This document shows, piece after piece, positions 14,426 to 22,712 of a DNA stretch of 32,532 nt. The notes beneath the pieces are model-generated. The model was not told the DNA's origin. It ran no database searches and saw nothing but the letters and a program-made list of their open reading frames with translations. Origin of the DNA: RYN-433 sp036558265 (lineage in GTDB: Bacteria > Planctomycetota > Phycisphaerae > Tepidisphaerales > Tepidisphaeraceae); the NCBI GenBank assembly GCA_036558265.1, contig DATBFY010000237.1, positions 1 to 32,532 on the forward strand. Direction: 5' to 3'. The translations under genes and the position numbers were made by a program. The first letter of the stretch is position 1, and each line of letters begins with the position of its first letter.

Positions 14426-15634
14426 ATGACCGACGCCCTTGCATTCCTGGATCATCGGCAAGAACCGATGGTTGACTTGGTCACGCGGTTGGCCGACCAG
14501 AACTCGTTCAGCCACAACGTAGCCGGGCTCGCGGCCGTCTCCCAGATGATCGAGGACGAATTCGAGGCGCTCGAGCCCGACACGATGCAGCGGATCACGC
14601 TGGCGCCCGAGGAAAGCCTCTCGCCGGCGGGCCAAGGCGTACCGCTGCCGGTCGGGCAATTACTCTCCATGACCAAACGTCCGACGGCGCCGGTTCAGGT
14701 GCTCCTGGTGATCCACTATGACACCGTTTACCCGGTGGATCACGCGTTCCGAACCGTGACGAGAGAGGACCAAACGTTACGCGGCCCGGGGGTGGCCGAT
14801 GCCAAAGGGGGCATCGTCGTGATGTTCAACGCACTTCTGGCGCTGGAGCGATCCCCGGCCGCAAAGAACCTGGGCTGGCGGGTGCTGCTCAACCCGGATG
14901 AGGAGATCGGTTCACCCGGTTCAGCCCCGGCGTTGATCACGGCGGCGCGGACCGGAGTGCACCTGGGGCTGGTGTTCGAACCAGCCCCAGCACCTCAGAC
15001 GATGGTGACCAAGCGAAAGGGATCGGGGAACTTCGCGGTGCTTTTCCGAGGTCGTAGCGCCCACGCCGGGCGTGAGATCGAGAAGGGGCGTAACGCCGTG
15101 GTCGCCGCCGCCCGCTTCGCCCTCGACGCCACCGCAGCCCTGGCCGGCATCCCCGACGTGACGATGAACGTCGCGAAAATCGACGGCGGCGGGCCCGCCA
15201 ACGTCGTGCCGGACCTCGCGATCCTCCGCTTCAACGTCCGCGTCGTCACTCCCGAGCAGCAACGGCAGGTAGAGGCGCGGCTCACCGAGTTGGTCGCTGC
15301 CGCCAACCGCCAGGACGGCATCCGCGCTGAGCTCTACGGGCACTTTTCGTCGCCTCCGTGGGTGATGACCGAGCGGGGCGCCAACCTCTTCGCCCACCTC
15401 CAGCGATGCGGCCGCGAGCTGGGGCTTTCCCTCACCGCCACCCCATCCGGGGGGGCGTCCGATGCCAACAAGATCGCCTCGACCGGCCTGCCGGTCCTCG
15501 ACTCGCTGGGCCCGGTGGGCAGCGATATCCATTCCGAAAACGAGCGGGTGGTCATCGCCTCGCTGGCCGAACGTGCCAAGTTATCGGCATTGCTCCTGCA
15601 CAAGCTTGCCGCCGGACAAGTGCCCCTGCCGTAA
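14426..15634 (+). CDS. M20-family metallohydrolase, glutamate carboxypeptidase-like
   Basis: Di-zinc amidohydrolase of 402 aa resembling CPG2, DapE and ArgE-type enzymes. The expected ligands are visible: H97 and D99 in H-Y-D-T-V-Y-P, D125 in G-V-A-D-A-K-G-G, general base and ligand E159/E160 in P-D-E-E-I-G-S-P, a ligand in E-P-A-P, and the final His in S-D-I-H-S-E-N-E. The dimerisation domain lies between (R-S-A-H-A-G). No signal peptide is present. It is the first gene of the ast-like cluster, so hydrolysis of an N-acyl amino acid such as N-succinylglutamate (replacing AstE, normally an M14 enzyme) is an attractive but unproven role. The ATG at 14426 lies 5 bp after TAATTATA, suggesting a leaderless start. 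Confidence 0.9.
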   Translation: MTDALAFLDHRQEPMVDLVTRLADQNSFSHNVAGLAAVSQMIEDEFEALEPDTMQRITLAPEESLSPAGQGVPLPVGQLLSMTKRPTAPVQVLLVIHYDTVYPVDHAFRTVTREDQTLRGPGVADAKGGIVVMFNALLALERSPAAKNLGWRVLLNPDEEIGSPGSAPALITAARTGVHLGLVFEPAPAPQTMVTKRKGSGNFAVLFRGRSAHAGREIEKGRNAVVAAARFALDATAALAGIPDVTMNVAKIDGGGPANVVPDLAILRFNVRVVTPEQQRQVEARLTELVAAANRQDGIRAELYGHFSSPPWVMTERGANLFAHLQRCGRELGLSLTATPSGGASDANKIASTGLPVLDSLGPVGSDIHSENERVVIASLAERAKLSALLLHKLAAGQVPLP

Positions 15635-15658
15635 GCGCCGATAACACACGTAGGGTGA

Positions 15659-15736
15659 GAAAAGGGGACATCCAGAATTTCTCCACGCCGTGTGCGTCGG
15701 GACGAGCGATCGCGAATTTCTGGATGTCCCCTTTTC
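15659..15736. repeat. Long perfect inverted repeat, GGGGACATCC type
   Basis: Two 19-bp arms, GAAAAGGGGACATCCAGAA (15659-15677) and its exact reverse complement (15718-15736), enclose a 40-bp loop. It lies between the M20 gene and the AstC-like gene. The sequence and size recall the GGGGACA palindromes mobilised by REP-associated tyrosine transposases (RAYTs), but no such transposase gene is in the window. On RNA it would form a very stable hairpin and could separate expression of the two genes. Confidence 0.9.
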
Positions 15737-15788
15737 ATGCCGAGCCGCGTCGCGTCCGAATCGCCTGCGTAGAATCGTATAACCGATC

Positions 15789-17189
15789 ATGATGACCCTC
15801 ACCGCCCAATCGCTCTTCGCCGACCCCCGGATCGAACAGGCCAAGCGGCTGCTCCTCCAGGCCGTCGCCGATCACCAGAAGAAACTCACCTGCGTCCGCC
15901 CGCCCGATCCGGAGCTGAAGATCAGTTACGACCAGCTCGTCCAGACCTTCGCCCAGGCACGGGGCGGGCCTCTTTTCTTCCCCTTCCTGGGCAGCGGCGC
16001 CGGCAACGGGGTATTCGTCGAGCTCGCGGACGGATCGGTGAAGTTCGACATGATCAGCGGCATCGGCGTGCATTACCTGGGTCACGCCCACCCCCTGCTG
16101 GTCGCCGCGGGCGTGGACGCCGCCGTCCGCGATACCGTCATGCAGGGCAACCTCCAGCAGAACGTCGAATCGGTCCCGCTCGCGAGGACGCTGGTTGAGA
16201 TGGCCAACCGATCCGGGCAGGATCGCCGAATCGCCCACGCCTTCCTCACCACCAGCGGCGCAATGGCCAACGAGAACGCCCTAAAGATCGCCTTCCAGAA
16301 GCACGCCCCGGCGACGCGCGTCCTGGCGTTCGCGCACGGATTCGCCGGCCGAAGCATGGCCCTCTCCCAGATCACCGACAAGGCCGCCTACCGCGTCGGC
16401 CTGCCCAAGGTGCTGGACGTTGATTACGTCCCCTTCTTCGACCCCGACCAGCCCGACCATTCGATCAAGGCCGCCGTCGCGCGGCTCAAGGAACACCTCC
16501 ACCGCTACCCCAAGCAGCATGCGGTCATGTGGATGGAGCTGATCCAGGGCGAGGGGGGCTTCAACGCCGGCAATCGAGAGTTCTTCCTCCCGACCGTCAA
16601 CCTGCTCAAGGAGAACGGCGTCGCCGTCTGGTTCGACGAGATCCAGACCTTCGCGCGCACGACCCAGCCCTTCGCCTTCCAGCACTTCGGCCTGGACGCC
16701 TGCGCCGACCTCGTGACCGTCGGCAAGATCACCCAGATCTGCGCGACGCTCTTCACCGATGCCTACATTCCCAAACCGGGCCTGGTTTCCCAGACCTTCA
16801 CCGGCGGCACCGGCGCGATCCTCGCCGCCCAGGCGATCCTCGACCATCTGAAAAACGGTGGCTTCTTCGGAGAGGAAGGCCGGATCATGCAGGTCCGCCG
16901 CCGCATCATGTCCCACCTCGACCGCATCCGCGCCGCCCATCCGGACTGGATCAAGGGCCCCTTCGGCGAAGGCGCGATGATCGCCTTCTCCCCCTTCGAC
17001 GGCGCCGAAGCCACCGCGAAGAAGCTATTGAACGACCTCTTCGAAGCCGGCGTGATCGCCTTCCTCTGCGGCGCCAATCCCACGCGCGTCCGCTTCCTTC
17101 CCCCCGTCGCCGCCATCACCGACGACCAGATTGATACGGCCTGCAGGATCCTCGAGCAAACGCTCGCGAAACAGACCGCCCCGAAATGA
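15789..17189 (+). CDS. Class III PLP aminotransferase, probable AstC-type
   Basis: The 466-aa fold-type I aminotransferase shows the class III pattern: T-T-S-G-A-M-A-N-E-N-A-L-K (PLP phosphate region, about 154-166), E-L-I-Q-G-E-G-G (250-257), W-F-D-E-I-Q-T-F with the PLP-N1 Asp283, Schiff-base Lys313 in V-T-V-G-K-I-T-Q, and F-T-G-G-T-G near 335. Placed directly before astA and astD, it likely transaminates N2-succinylornithine to succinylglutamate semialdehyde. The sequence around Lys313 departs from classical ArgD/AstC, so another omega-amino acid substrate, such as lysine, is possible. CGTATAACC just 5 bp before the ATG suggests a leaderless start. Confidence 0.85.
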   Translation: MMTLTAQSLFADPRIEQAKRLLLQAVADHQKKLTCVRPPDPELKISYDQLVQTFAQARGGPLFFPFLGSGAGNGVFVELADGSVKFDMISGIGVHYLGHAHPLLVAAGVDAAVRDTVMQGNLQQNVESVPLARTLVEMANRSGQDRRIAHAFLTTSGAMANENALKIAFQKHAPATRVLAFAHGFAGRSMALSQITDKAAYRVGLPKVLDVDYVPFFDPDQPDHSIKAAVARLKEHLHRYPKQHAVMWMELIQGEGGFNAGNREFFLPTVNLLKENGVAVWFDEIQTFARTTQPFAFQHFGLDACADLVTVGKITQICATLFTDAYIPKPGLVSQTFTGGTGAILAAQAILDHLKNGGFFGEEGRIMQVRRRIMSHLDRIRAAHPDWIKGPFGEGAMIAFSPFDGAEATAKKLLNDLFEAGVIAFLCGANPTRVRFLPPVAAITDDQIDTACRILEQTLAKQTAPK

Positions 17190-17229
17190 TTCTTACGTTT
17201 TACTCGTTTTGGTTTACGTTTTGCCGTTC

Positions 17230-18300
17230 ATGTACGTCATTCGTCCCATCACCCTCGACGACCTCGCCCCGCTGGTCGAGCTGACGCGCCTCACCGGCTT
17301 CGGCCTGACCACGCTGCCCTGCGATGAGAAGCTGCTCCGCCGGCGGATCAAGGAGTCGCTCCGCGGCTTCGAGAAGCTCGCCGACGACGACCCGCCGATC
17401 GGCGAGACCTACCTGTTCGTCATGGAGCACGTGCCGAGCAAGCAGGTCGTCGGCACGTGCGGCATCGTCTCCAAGGTCGGCGGGTTCGAGCCCTTCTACG
17501 CCTACCGCATCGAAACCTCGATCCACCAGTCCGAGGTCCTGCACGTCCGCAAGGAGATCCAGACGCTGCACCTGGTCGAAACGCACTCCGGCCCCTGCGA
17601 GATCGGCTCCCTCTTCCTCTCGCCCCAGCACCGCGCCGGCGGCAACGGCCGGCTGCTCTCGCTGTCGCGCTTCCTCTTCATCGCCAACTACGCGGCGTAC
17701 TTCGACCCGACCGTGATCGCCGAGATGCGCGGGGTCGTGGACGACAAGGGCCACTCACCCTTCTGGGAAGCGGTCGGCCGGCATTTCTTCGACGTCGATT
17801 TCCCCAAGGCCGACTACCTGTCGATGGTCAACAAGCGGTTCATCGCCGAGCTGATGCCCAAGCACCCGATCTACATTCCGCTCCTGCCCAAAGAAGCTCA
17901 GGACGTGATCGGCGCCGTCCACGAGCACACCAAGCCGGCCCTCAAGATCCTCCAGGACGAAGGGTTCGAGAGCTGCGACCAGGTGGACATCTTCGAGGCC
18001 GGCCCGGTCGTCCGCTGCCAGTTGAACCAGGTGCGCGCGATTCGCGAGAGCCGAACGGGCGAGGTCGCCGCCCTGACGAATGAGCCGATCGAATCGGAGA
18101 TGTTCGTCCTGGCTCACGCGGGCCAGAACTTCCGCGCCGGCAAAGGGCCGCTCAAGAGCGACGATTCCGGGCGCGTCACGTTGCCGTCCGACCTCGCGGC
18201 GGCGCTGGGCGTGGGCGTCGGCGACCGCGTCCGTTACGTGCCGATCAAAGCCCCGCACACCGCCGCGCGCTATCACGACGCGAACATTGCATTTGATTGA
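17230..18300 (+). CDS. astA: Arginine N-succinyltransferase
   Basis: First enzyme of the AST arginine-degradation pathway: arginine plus succinyl-CoA gives N2-succinylarginine. The 356-aa length compares with 344 aa in E. coli. AstA-type sequence blocks are present: the start M-Y-V-I-R-P-I-T-L-D-D-L, G-T-C-G-I-V-S-K-V-G-G-F-E-P-F-Y, G-P-C-E-I-G-S-L-F-L, A-E-M-R-G-V-V-D-D-K-G-H-S-P-F-W and F-P-K-A-D-Y-L-S. An arginine/ornithine beta-subunit relative is the only alternative. The ATG at 17230 is chosen from homology. The 40-bp gap after the aminotransferase contains a T-rich TTACGTTTTAC repeat-like spacer. astD follows after 3 bp. Confidence 0.92.
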   Translation: MYVIRPITLDDLAPLVELTRLTGFGLTTLPCDEKLLRRRIKESLRGFEKLADDDPPIGETYLFVMEHVPSKQVVGTCGIVSKVGGFEPFYAYRIETSIHQSEVLHVRKEIQTLHLVETHSGPCEIGSLFLSPQHRAGGNGRLLSLSRFLFIANYAAYFDPTVIAEMRGVVDDKGHSPFWEAVGRHFFDVDFPKADYLSMVNKRFIAELMPKHPIYIPLLPKEAQDVIGAVHEHTKPALKILQDEGFESCDQVDIFEAGPVVRCQLNQVRAIRESRTGEVAALTNEPIESEMFVLAHAGQNFRAGKGPLKSDDSGRVTLPSDLAAALGVGVGDRVRYVPIKAPHTAARYHDANIAFD

Positions 18301-18303
18301 CCA

Positions 18304-19824
18304 ATGATGTCTTCCCACTTCATCAACAACATCTGGCGCGACGGCGCCGGCCCGGCCTTCTATTCCGAAAACCCCGCGACCGGCGAGCGCCTGGGTGAGT
18401 ACCGCGCCGCCACCGCCGCCGAGGTGGACGATGCCGTTCGCGCCGCCAGGGGTGCATTTGATACCTTGTCCCTCCTGCCGATCGAGAAGCGCATCGAACA
18501 CATCAATGCCTTCGGCGAGATCCTGAAGCGCGAGAAGAGCGCGACCGCCGACAACTCGCTCCCCATCTTGATCAGTAAGGAGACCGGCAAGCCCCTCTGG
18601 GAATCGCTGGGCGAGCTTGACGCGATGATCAACAAGATCGCCCTCTCCATCCGCGCGATGAAGGAACGCCGCAGCCCAACGGTCGAGACCAAGGGCGATC
18701 AGACCACCGCCACCCGCTACAAGCCGCACGGCGTCGTCGCCGTCTTCGGACCGTTTAACTTTCCAGGCCACCTGCCCAATGGCCACATCGTCCCGGCGCT
18801 GCTGGCGGGCAACACGGTCGTCTTCAAGCCCTCGGAGCTCACGCCCGGCGTCGCCCGCCGCATCATCGAGCTTTGGCAGCAATGCGGCCTGCCCGCCGGC
18901 GTGATCAACCTCCTTCAAGGCGCCCGCGAGACCGGTCAAGCGCTGGCGAAGCACCCCGGTATCGATGGACTGTTCTTCACCGGCTCGGTCGCCGCCGGTG
19001 TGGCGCTCAACAAGATGCTCGCCGACCAGCCGCACAAGATCGTGGCGCTGGAGATGGGTGGGAACAACCCGCTGGTCGTCTGGGACGCAGCCGACGTCAA
19101 CGCGGCCGCGCTGGTCACGATCCAATCCGCCTACCAGACGACAGGTCAGCGCTGCTCCTGCGCCCGGCGCCTGATCGTCGAGCGCGGCCCGCACGGCGAT
19201 GCGCTGATCCAGCGCCTGCTCGAGCTGATCCCGAAGATCCGTATCGGCCCCTGTACCGACCGCCCCGAACCGTTCATGGGCCCCCTGATCCGCCGCCAGG
19301 CCGCCGACAACGCCCTCGCCGCGCAACAACGCCTGCTCGACCTCGGTGCCCAGCCGATCCGCCTCATGACGCGCCTTTCCCCCCCTCCCGGTATTCCGGG
19401 AGAGGGCCGGGGTGAGGGCTCTTCCGCCTTCGTCACGCCCGGCCTGCTCGACGTCACGAACATCCCGAACCCACCCGACGAGGAGATTTTCGCCCCCCTG
19501 CTCCAAGTCATCCGGGTCGAGACCTTCGACGACGCCATTCGCCGCGCCAGCCGGACCGCCTTCGGCCTGTGCGCCGCGCTCATCGGCGACGACGCGCGCC
19601 TTTACGACCGCTTCTTCGCCCACGTGCGCGCGGGCGTCATTAACTTCAACCGCCCGACCACCGGCGCCTCCAGCGCGCTGCCCTTCGGCGGTGTCGGGCT
19701 GTCCGGCAACAACCGCCCCAGCGCCTATCACGCCGCCGACTACTGCTCCTACCCCATCGCCTCGATGGAACAGGCCCACCCGACCCTGCCCGCCACGCCC
19801 CCGCCCGGAATCGAGCTCAAGTGA
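18304..19824 (+). CDS. astD: Succinylglutamate-semialdehyde dehydrogenase
   Basis: NAD-dependent aldehyde dehydrogenase oxidising N-succinylglutamate semialdehyde to N-succinylglutamate. The 506-aa protein has the AstD-typical F-G-P-F-N-F-P-G-H-L-P-N-G-H (148-161), K-P-S-E, the G-S-V-A-A-G cofactor loop, catalytic base Glu250 in A-L-E-M-G-G and nucleophile Cys284 in T-G-Q-R-C-S-C. It starts 3 bp after astA, with a second ATG immediately after the first. Residues about 357-374 (L-S-P-P-P-G-I-P-G-E-G-R-G-E-G) are an insert encoded by a palindromic repeat; normal members pass directly to a T-P-G-L-L-D segment here. The insert is in frame and away from the active site, so function is probably retained. 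Confidence 0.93.
   Translation: MMSSHFINNIWRDGAGPAFYSENPATGERLGEYRAATAAEVDDAVRAARGAFDTLSLLPIEKRIEHINAFGEILKREKSATADNSLPILISKETGKPLWESLGELDAMINKIALSIRAMKERRSPTVETKGDQTTATRYKPHGVVAVFGPFNFPGHLPNGHIVPALLAGNTVVFKPSELTPGVARRIIELWQQCGLPAGVINLLQGARETGQALAKHPGIDGLFFTGSVAAGVALNKMLADQPHKIVALEMGGNNPLVVWDAADVNAAALVTIQSAYQTTGQRCSCARRLIVERGPHGDALIQRLLELIPKIRIGPCTDRPEPFMGPLIRRQAADNALAAQQRLLDLGAQPIRLMTRLSPPPGIPGEGRGEGSSAFVTPGLLDVTNIPNPPDEEIFAPLLQVIRVETFDDAIRRASRTAFGLCAALIGDDARLYDRFFAHVRAGVINFNRPTTGASSALPFGGVGLSGNNRPSAYHAADYCSYPIASMEQAHPTLPATPPPGIELK
19375..19424 (+). repeat. CTCCCGGTATTCCGGGAG palindrome inserted in astD
   Basis: The arms CTCCCGG (19385-19391) and CCGGGAG (19396-19402) flank TATT. They are followed by AGGGCCGGGGTGAGGGCTC, a layout I know as a widespread intergenic repeat of bacterial genomes. 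Here it is part of the astD reading frame. Confidence 0.85.
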
Positions 19825-19875
19825 CCGCCGCCACTTGGCATTGACAATTGACCAGGCACAATTGACAAGATTCGC

Positions 19876-21189
19876 ATGCTCCTGCCCGACCAGGTGATCC
19901 CGTTCCTCGCTCATGAGGACAAACTGCTCCGCAACCACGCCTGCCGATATTTCGAGGACGCGCACGACCCCTCGCCCCTGACGGCCGACGTCCTCTGGCA
20001 GGCGATCGACAAACTCGAGCCGGCCGAACCCTCGTCGCCGCTGGTCCACTTGCTGCCCAGGGTGCCCGGGTCCGATGATTCGACCGCGCGGCTGCTGGGG
20101 GCGCTCGCGCTGGACGATGACCGGATGGCCGATGTCGAAGAGGACCTTTGGCACGCGATGAGGGTCCTCGATATCGAACAGCTCGTCCGGCACCGCGATG
20201 CCGCCATGGCGCGGCTTGAGGGGACGGGCATGGAGCGGGTGCGGGCTCACCTGCAGGATCGGCTTGCCCTGGCAGAATTGCCCCTCGATGCCGTCTGGGA
20301 TCGTCTGGTCGCGTTGGCGGGGGACACCTGCGACAAATACTGGTATGACCTGGATCACGACCATGTCGCTCGGCTGACCGAGGCGCTGGCGCGGCACGGA
20401 GACGACGTCGCCCGCCGCGCGATCGCGCTGGCCGAGTCCCCCGCCGACCAGAGCGGTTACGCGGACGTCTTCGCGATCCAGATCCTGGCGCGGATGAGAC
20501 ATCGCCCGGCCCTGGACCTGCTCGTGCGCCGGTTCGTCGAAGCCGACCCGGACGACGAGGTGCTCAACGAGGAATTGCTGGCCGCCGTGCCGCGGGTGGG
20601 CGGCGCGGACGCCGTTGCCGCGCTGGAACCGCGATTGCCCGCGGGCGGGGAGGACCTGCGCCGGTACGGAAGCGAAATGCTCTGGCGCATCAAGCGGCCC
20701 GAGGCGGAGGCGGCGATCCTCAGGCTCATCGAACGCCCGGAGGTCGGCGACGAACGCGACTTTTTCGCCGGGGCGCTGGGCTACCTGATCACCACCGACG
20801 GGCTGCCCCGTCTGCGGCGGATGGTGCTCGAAGAAGACTATGACCCGCGGATGTTCGACCTGAAGCACGACCTGGTTGCCTGTTCGCTGATGACGGGGTT
20901 CGACTTTCCCGAACTGGGCGCCCTGCGCGAAGAGGTCGTCGCCCGCGAACTGGAATTCGAGCGTCGCCTGGCCGCTGATAATCTCGGCTTGGCGGATGAC
21001 GATTTCGAAGAGGAGGACGAACTTGAGGATGACCTGGGCTACTATCCCGATCTTCCACCCGTTCTGGACGACCGCCATCCCGCGGTGACGATGCCCATCC
21101 AGCGCACCGCCCCCAAGGTCGGCCGCAACGACCCCTGCCCGTGCGGCAGCGGGAAGAAGTACAAGAAGTGCTGTCTGGATAGGCAATAG
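19876..21189 (+). CDS. HEAT-like helical protein with C-terminal SEC-C zinc motif
   Basis: The 437-aa soluble protein consists of alpha-helical, HEAT-like repeat segments (about 1-350), an acidic linker (D-D-F-E-E-E-D-E-L-E-D-D, about 375-390), and a SEC-C zinc motif at the very end: G-R-N-D-P-C-P-C-G-S-G-K-K-Y-K-K-C-C. In SecA this motif binds zinc and contacts SecB or the ribosome; in stand-alone proteins the role is mostly unknown. It is the last gene of the ast-directed cluster, 51 bp after astD. The gap carries ATTGACAATTGAC and ACAATTGACAAG, another spacer-repeat type. Nothing in it points to arginine metabolism. Confidence 0.88.
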   Translation: MLLPDQVIPFLAHEDKLLRNHACRYFEDAHDPSPLTADVLWQAIDKLEPAEPSSPLVHLLPRVPGSDDSTARLLGALALDDDRMADVEEDLWHAMRVLDIEQLVRHRDAAMARLEGTGMERVRAHLQDRLALAELPLDAVWDRLVALAGDTCDKYWYDLDHDHVARLTEALARHGDDVARRAIALAESPADQSGYADVFAIQILARMRHRPALDLLVRRFVEADPDDEVLNEELLAAVPRVGGADAVAALEPRLPAGGEDLRRYGSEMLWRIKRPEAEAAILRLIERPEVGDERDFFAGALGYLITTDGLPRLRRMVLEEDYDPRMFDLKHDLVACSLMTGFDFPELGALREEVVARELEFERRLAADNLGLADDDFEEEDELEDDLGYYPDLPPVLDDRHPAVTMPIQRTAPKVGRNDPCPCGSGKKYKKCCLDRQ

Positions 21190-21260
21190 ATAGCGACCCG
21201 GGGGCGAGGCCTTATTTCCAGCGCTCCGCTTGCCGTGTCGGGTCCTTACATTCGCTCCGC

Positions 21261-22712
21261 ATGCGCCGGCTTCTCCTGATTGGTCTGCTTCTCCTGCCCG
21301 GTTGCTTCGCGATGCGCGGGTCCTCGGGCGGCGGGCAGGTGAAGGGACCGCCGACGACCCGCCCGGTCAATCCGGCTGATATCGCCCTCCCGGCCGGCTT
21401 TCGCATCGAGGCCGTCGCCACCGGCCTGACCTTCCCCACCGGCGTCGCGTTCGACGATCAGAACCGGCCGTACGTGGTCGAGGCCGGCTACTCCTATGGC
21501 GAGGTCTTCGGCACGCCGCGTCTCTTGCGTATCGAGCCGGGCGGAGGCACGACCGTCATCGCCCAGGGGACCAACGGGCCGTGGACGGGTGTGGCCTATG
21601 ACAAGGGCAACTTCTACGTCTCCCAGGGCGGCGCGAGCGAGGGCGGCGCGATCGTCCAGATCACCATGGACGGCCATATAACGCCACTGATCCGGAACCT
21701 GCCCTCCAAGGGCGATCACCACACCAACGGCCCGGCCATCGGCAAGGACGGCTTCATCTACTTCGGGATCGGCACGGCGACCAACTCCGGCGTAGTCGGC
21801 GTGGACAATTACGAATTCGGCTGGCTCAAGCGCGATCCGACGTTTCACGACATTCCTGCAAAGGACATCAAACTCCGAGGTCTGAACTTCACGACGGACA
21901 ACCCGCTCGCGCCCGACAACGGCGTCAAGGCGACCACCGGCGCGTTCGTGCCGTTCGACACGCCGACCCAGCCGGGTGAGGTCATCAAGGGACAGATGCC
22001 GTGCACCGGGGCGATCCTGAAGATCCCGCTCGCCGGCGGTCAGCCGCAACTGGTGGCCTGGGGATTGCGCAATCCGTTCGCCATCGACTTTGCGCCGGAC
22101 GGTCGATTGTTCTGCGCCGAGAACAGTTTTGACCAGCGCGGCAGCCGCCCGGTGTATGGGACGGGCGACGTCCTCTGGCAGATTACCCCGGGGACGTGGT
22201 ACGGGTGGCCGGATTTCCATGCCGGTCAGCCGCTGACCTGGGCGGATCATTACCAGGGGCCGGGGGATCCGGCGCCGCAGTTTCTGCTGGCCGAGCATCC
22301 CAATCCCCCGCCCGACCCCGCCGCCATCCTGCCGGTGCATGGCAGTTACTGCGGGTTCGACTTCTCGCGCTCGGCCGATTTTGGCTTCCCCGGGCAGGCG
22401 TTCATCGCGGCGTTCGGCGACATGGCCCCGGCGGTCGGCAAGGTGCTGGCGCCCGTGGGTTTTCGCGTGGATCGCGTGGACGTCAACACCGGCCAGATCG
22501 AATCGTTCGCAGTCAACCGCGGCGAGGAAAGCGGCCCGGCGAGCAAGCTGGGCACCGGCGGTTTGGAGCGACCGATCGCCGCCCGCTTTAATAACGACCA
22601 ATCCGCGCTTTACGTCGTGGATTTCGGGGTGTTGACGATGGAGGGCAAGCGGCCCAGGCCGCGAGAGCAGACCGGCGTGCTGTGGCGCATCGTGCGCGAG
22701 GGGACGAGATGA
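21261..22712 (+). CDS. PQQ-type glucose/sorbosone dehydrogenase-like lipoprotein
   Basis: The 483-aa protein has a lipoprotein signal, M-R-R-L-L-L-I-G-L-L-L-L-P-G-C, with lipidated Cys15. A beta-propeller of the GSDH/sorbosone dehydrogenase family follows. Typical blocks are L-P-A-G-F-R-I-E, F-P-T-G-V-A-F-D, H-H-T-N-G-P-A-I-G-K-D-G-F-I-Y-F-G-I-G, W-G-L-R-N-P-F-A-I-D-F-A-P-D-G and W-P-D-F-H-A-G. The family oxidises sugars, or simply binds them, using PQQ. The gene overlaps the cytochrome gene by 4 bp (ATGA), so electrons probably pass to that cytochrome at the cell envelope. Confidence 0.9.
   Translation: MRRLLLIGLLLLPGCFAMRGSSGGGQVKGPPTTRPVNPADIALPAGFRIEAVATGLTFPTGVAFDDQNRPYVVEAGYSYGEVFGTPRLLRIEPGGGTTVIAQGTNGPWTGVAYDKGNFYVSQGGASEGGAIVQITMDGHITPLIRNLPSKGDHHTNGPAIGKDGFIYFGIGTATNSGVVGVDNYEFGWLKRDPTFHDIPAKDIKLRGLNFTTDNPLAPDNGVKATTGAFVPFDTPTQPGEVIKGQMPCTGAILKIPLAGGQPQLVAWGLRNPFAIDFAPDGRLFCAENSFDQRGSRPVYGTGDVLWQITPGTWYGWPDFHAGQPLTWADHYQGPGDPAPQFLLAEHPNPPPDPAAILPVHGSYCGFDFSRSADFGFPGQAFIAAFGDMAPAVGKVLAPVGFRVDRVDVNTGQIESFAVNRGEESGPASKLGTGGLERPIAARFNNDQSALYVVDFGVLTMEGKRPRPREQTGVLWRIVREGTR

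Noticed and set aside
17755..21186. Very long open frame (about 1,140 codons) on the minus strand opposite the ast cluster
   Set aside because: It lies antisense to astA, astD and the SEC-C gene, which all have clear family motifs. Its translation is low-complexity Gly/Asp/Arg/Val-rich with no domain, as expected for stop-poor high-GC DNA.
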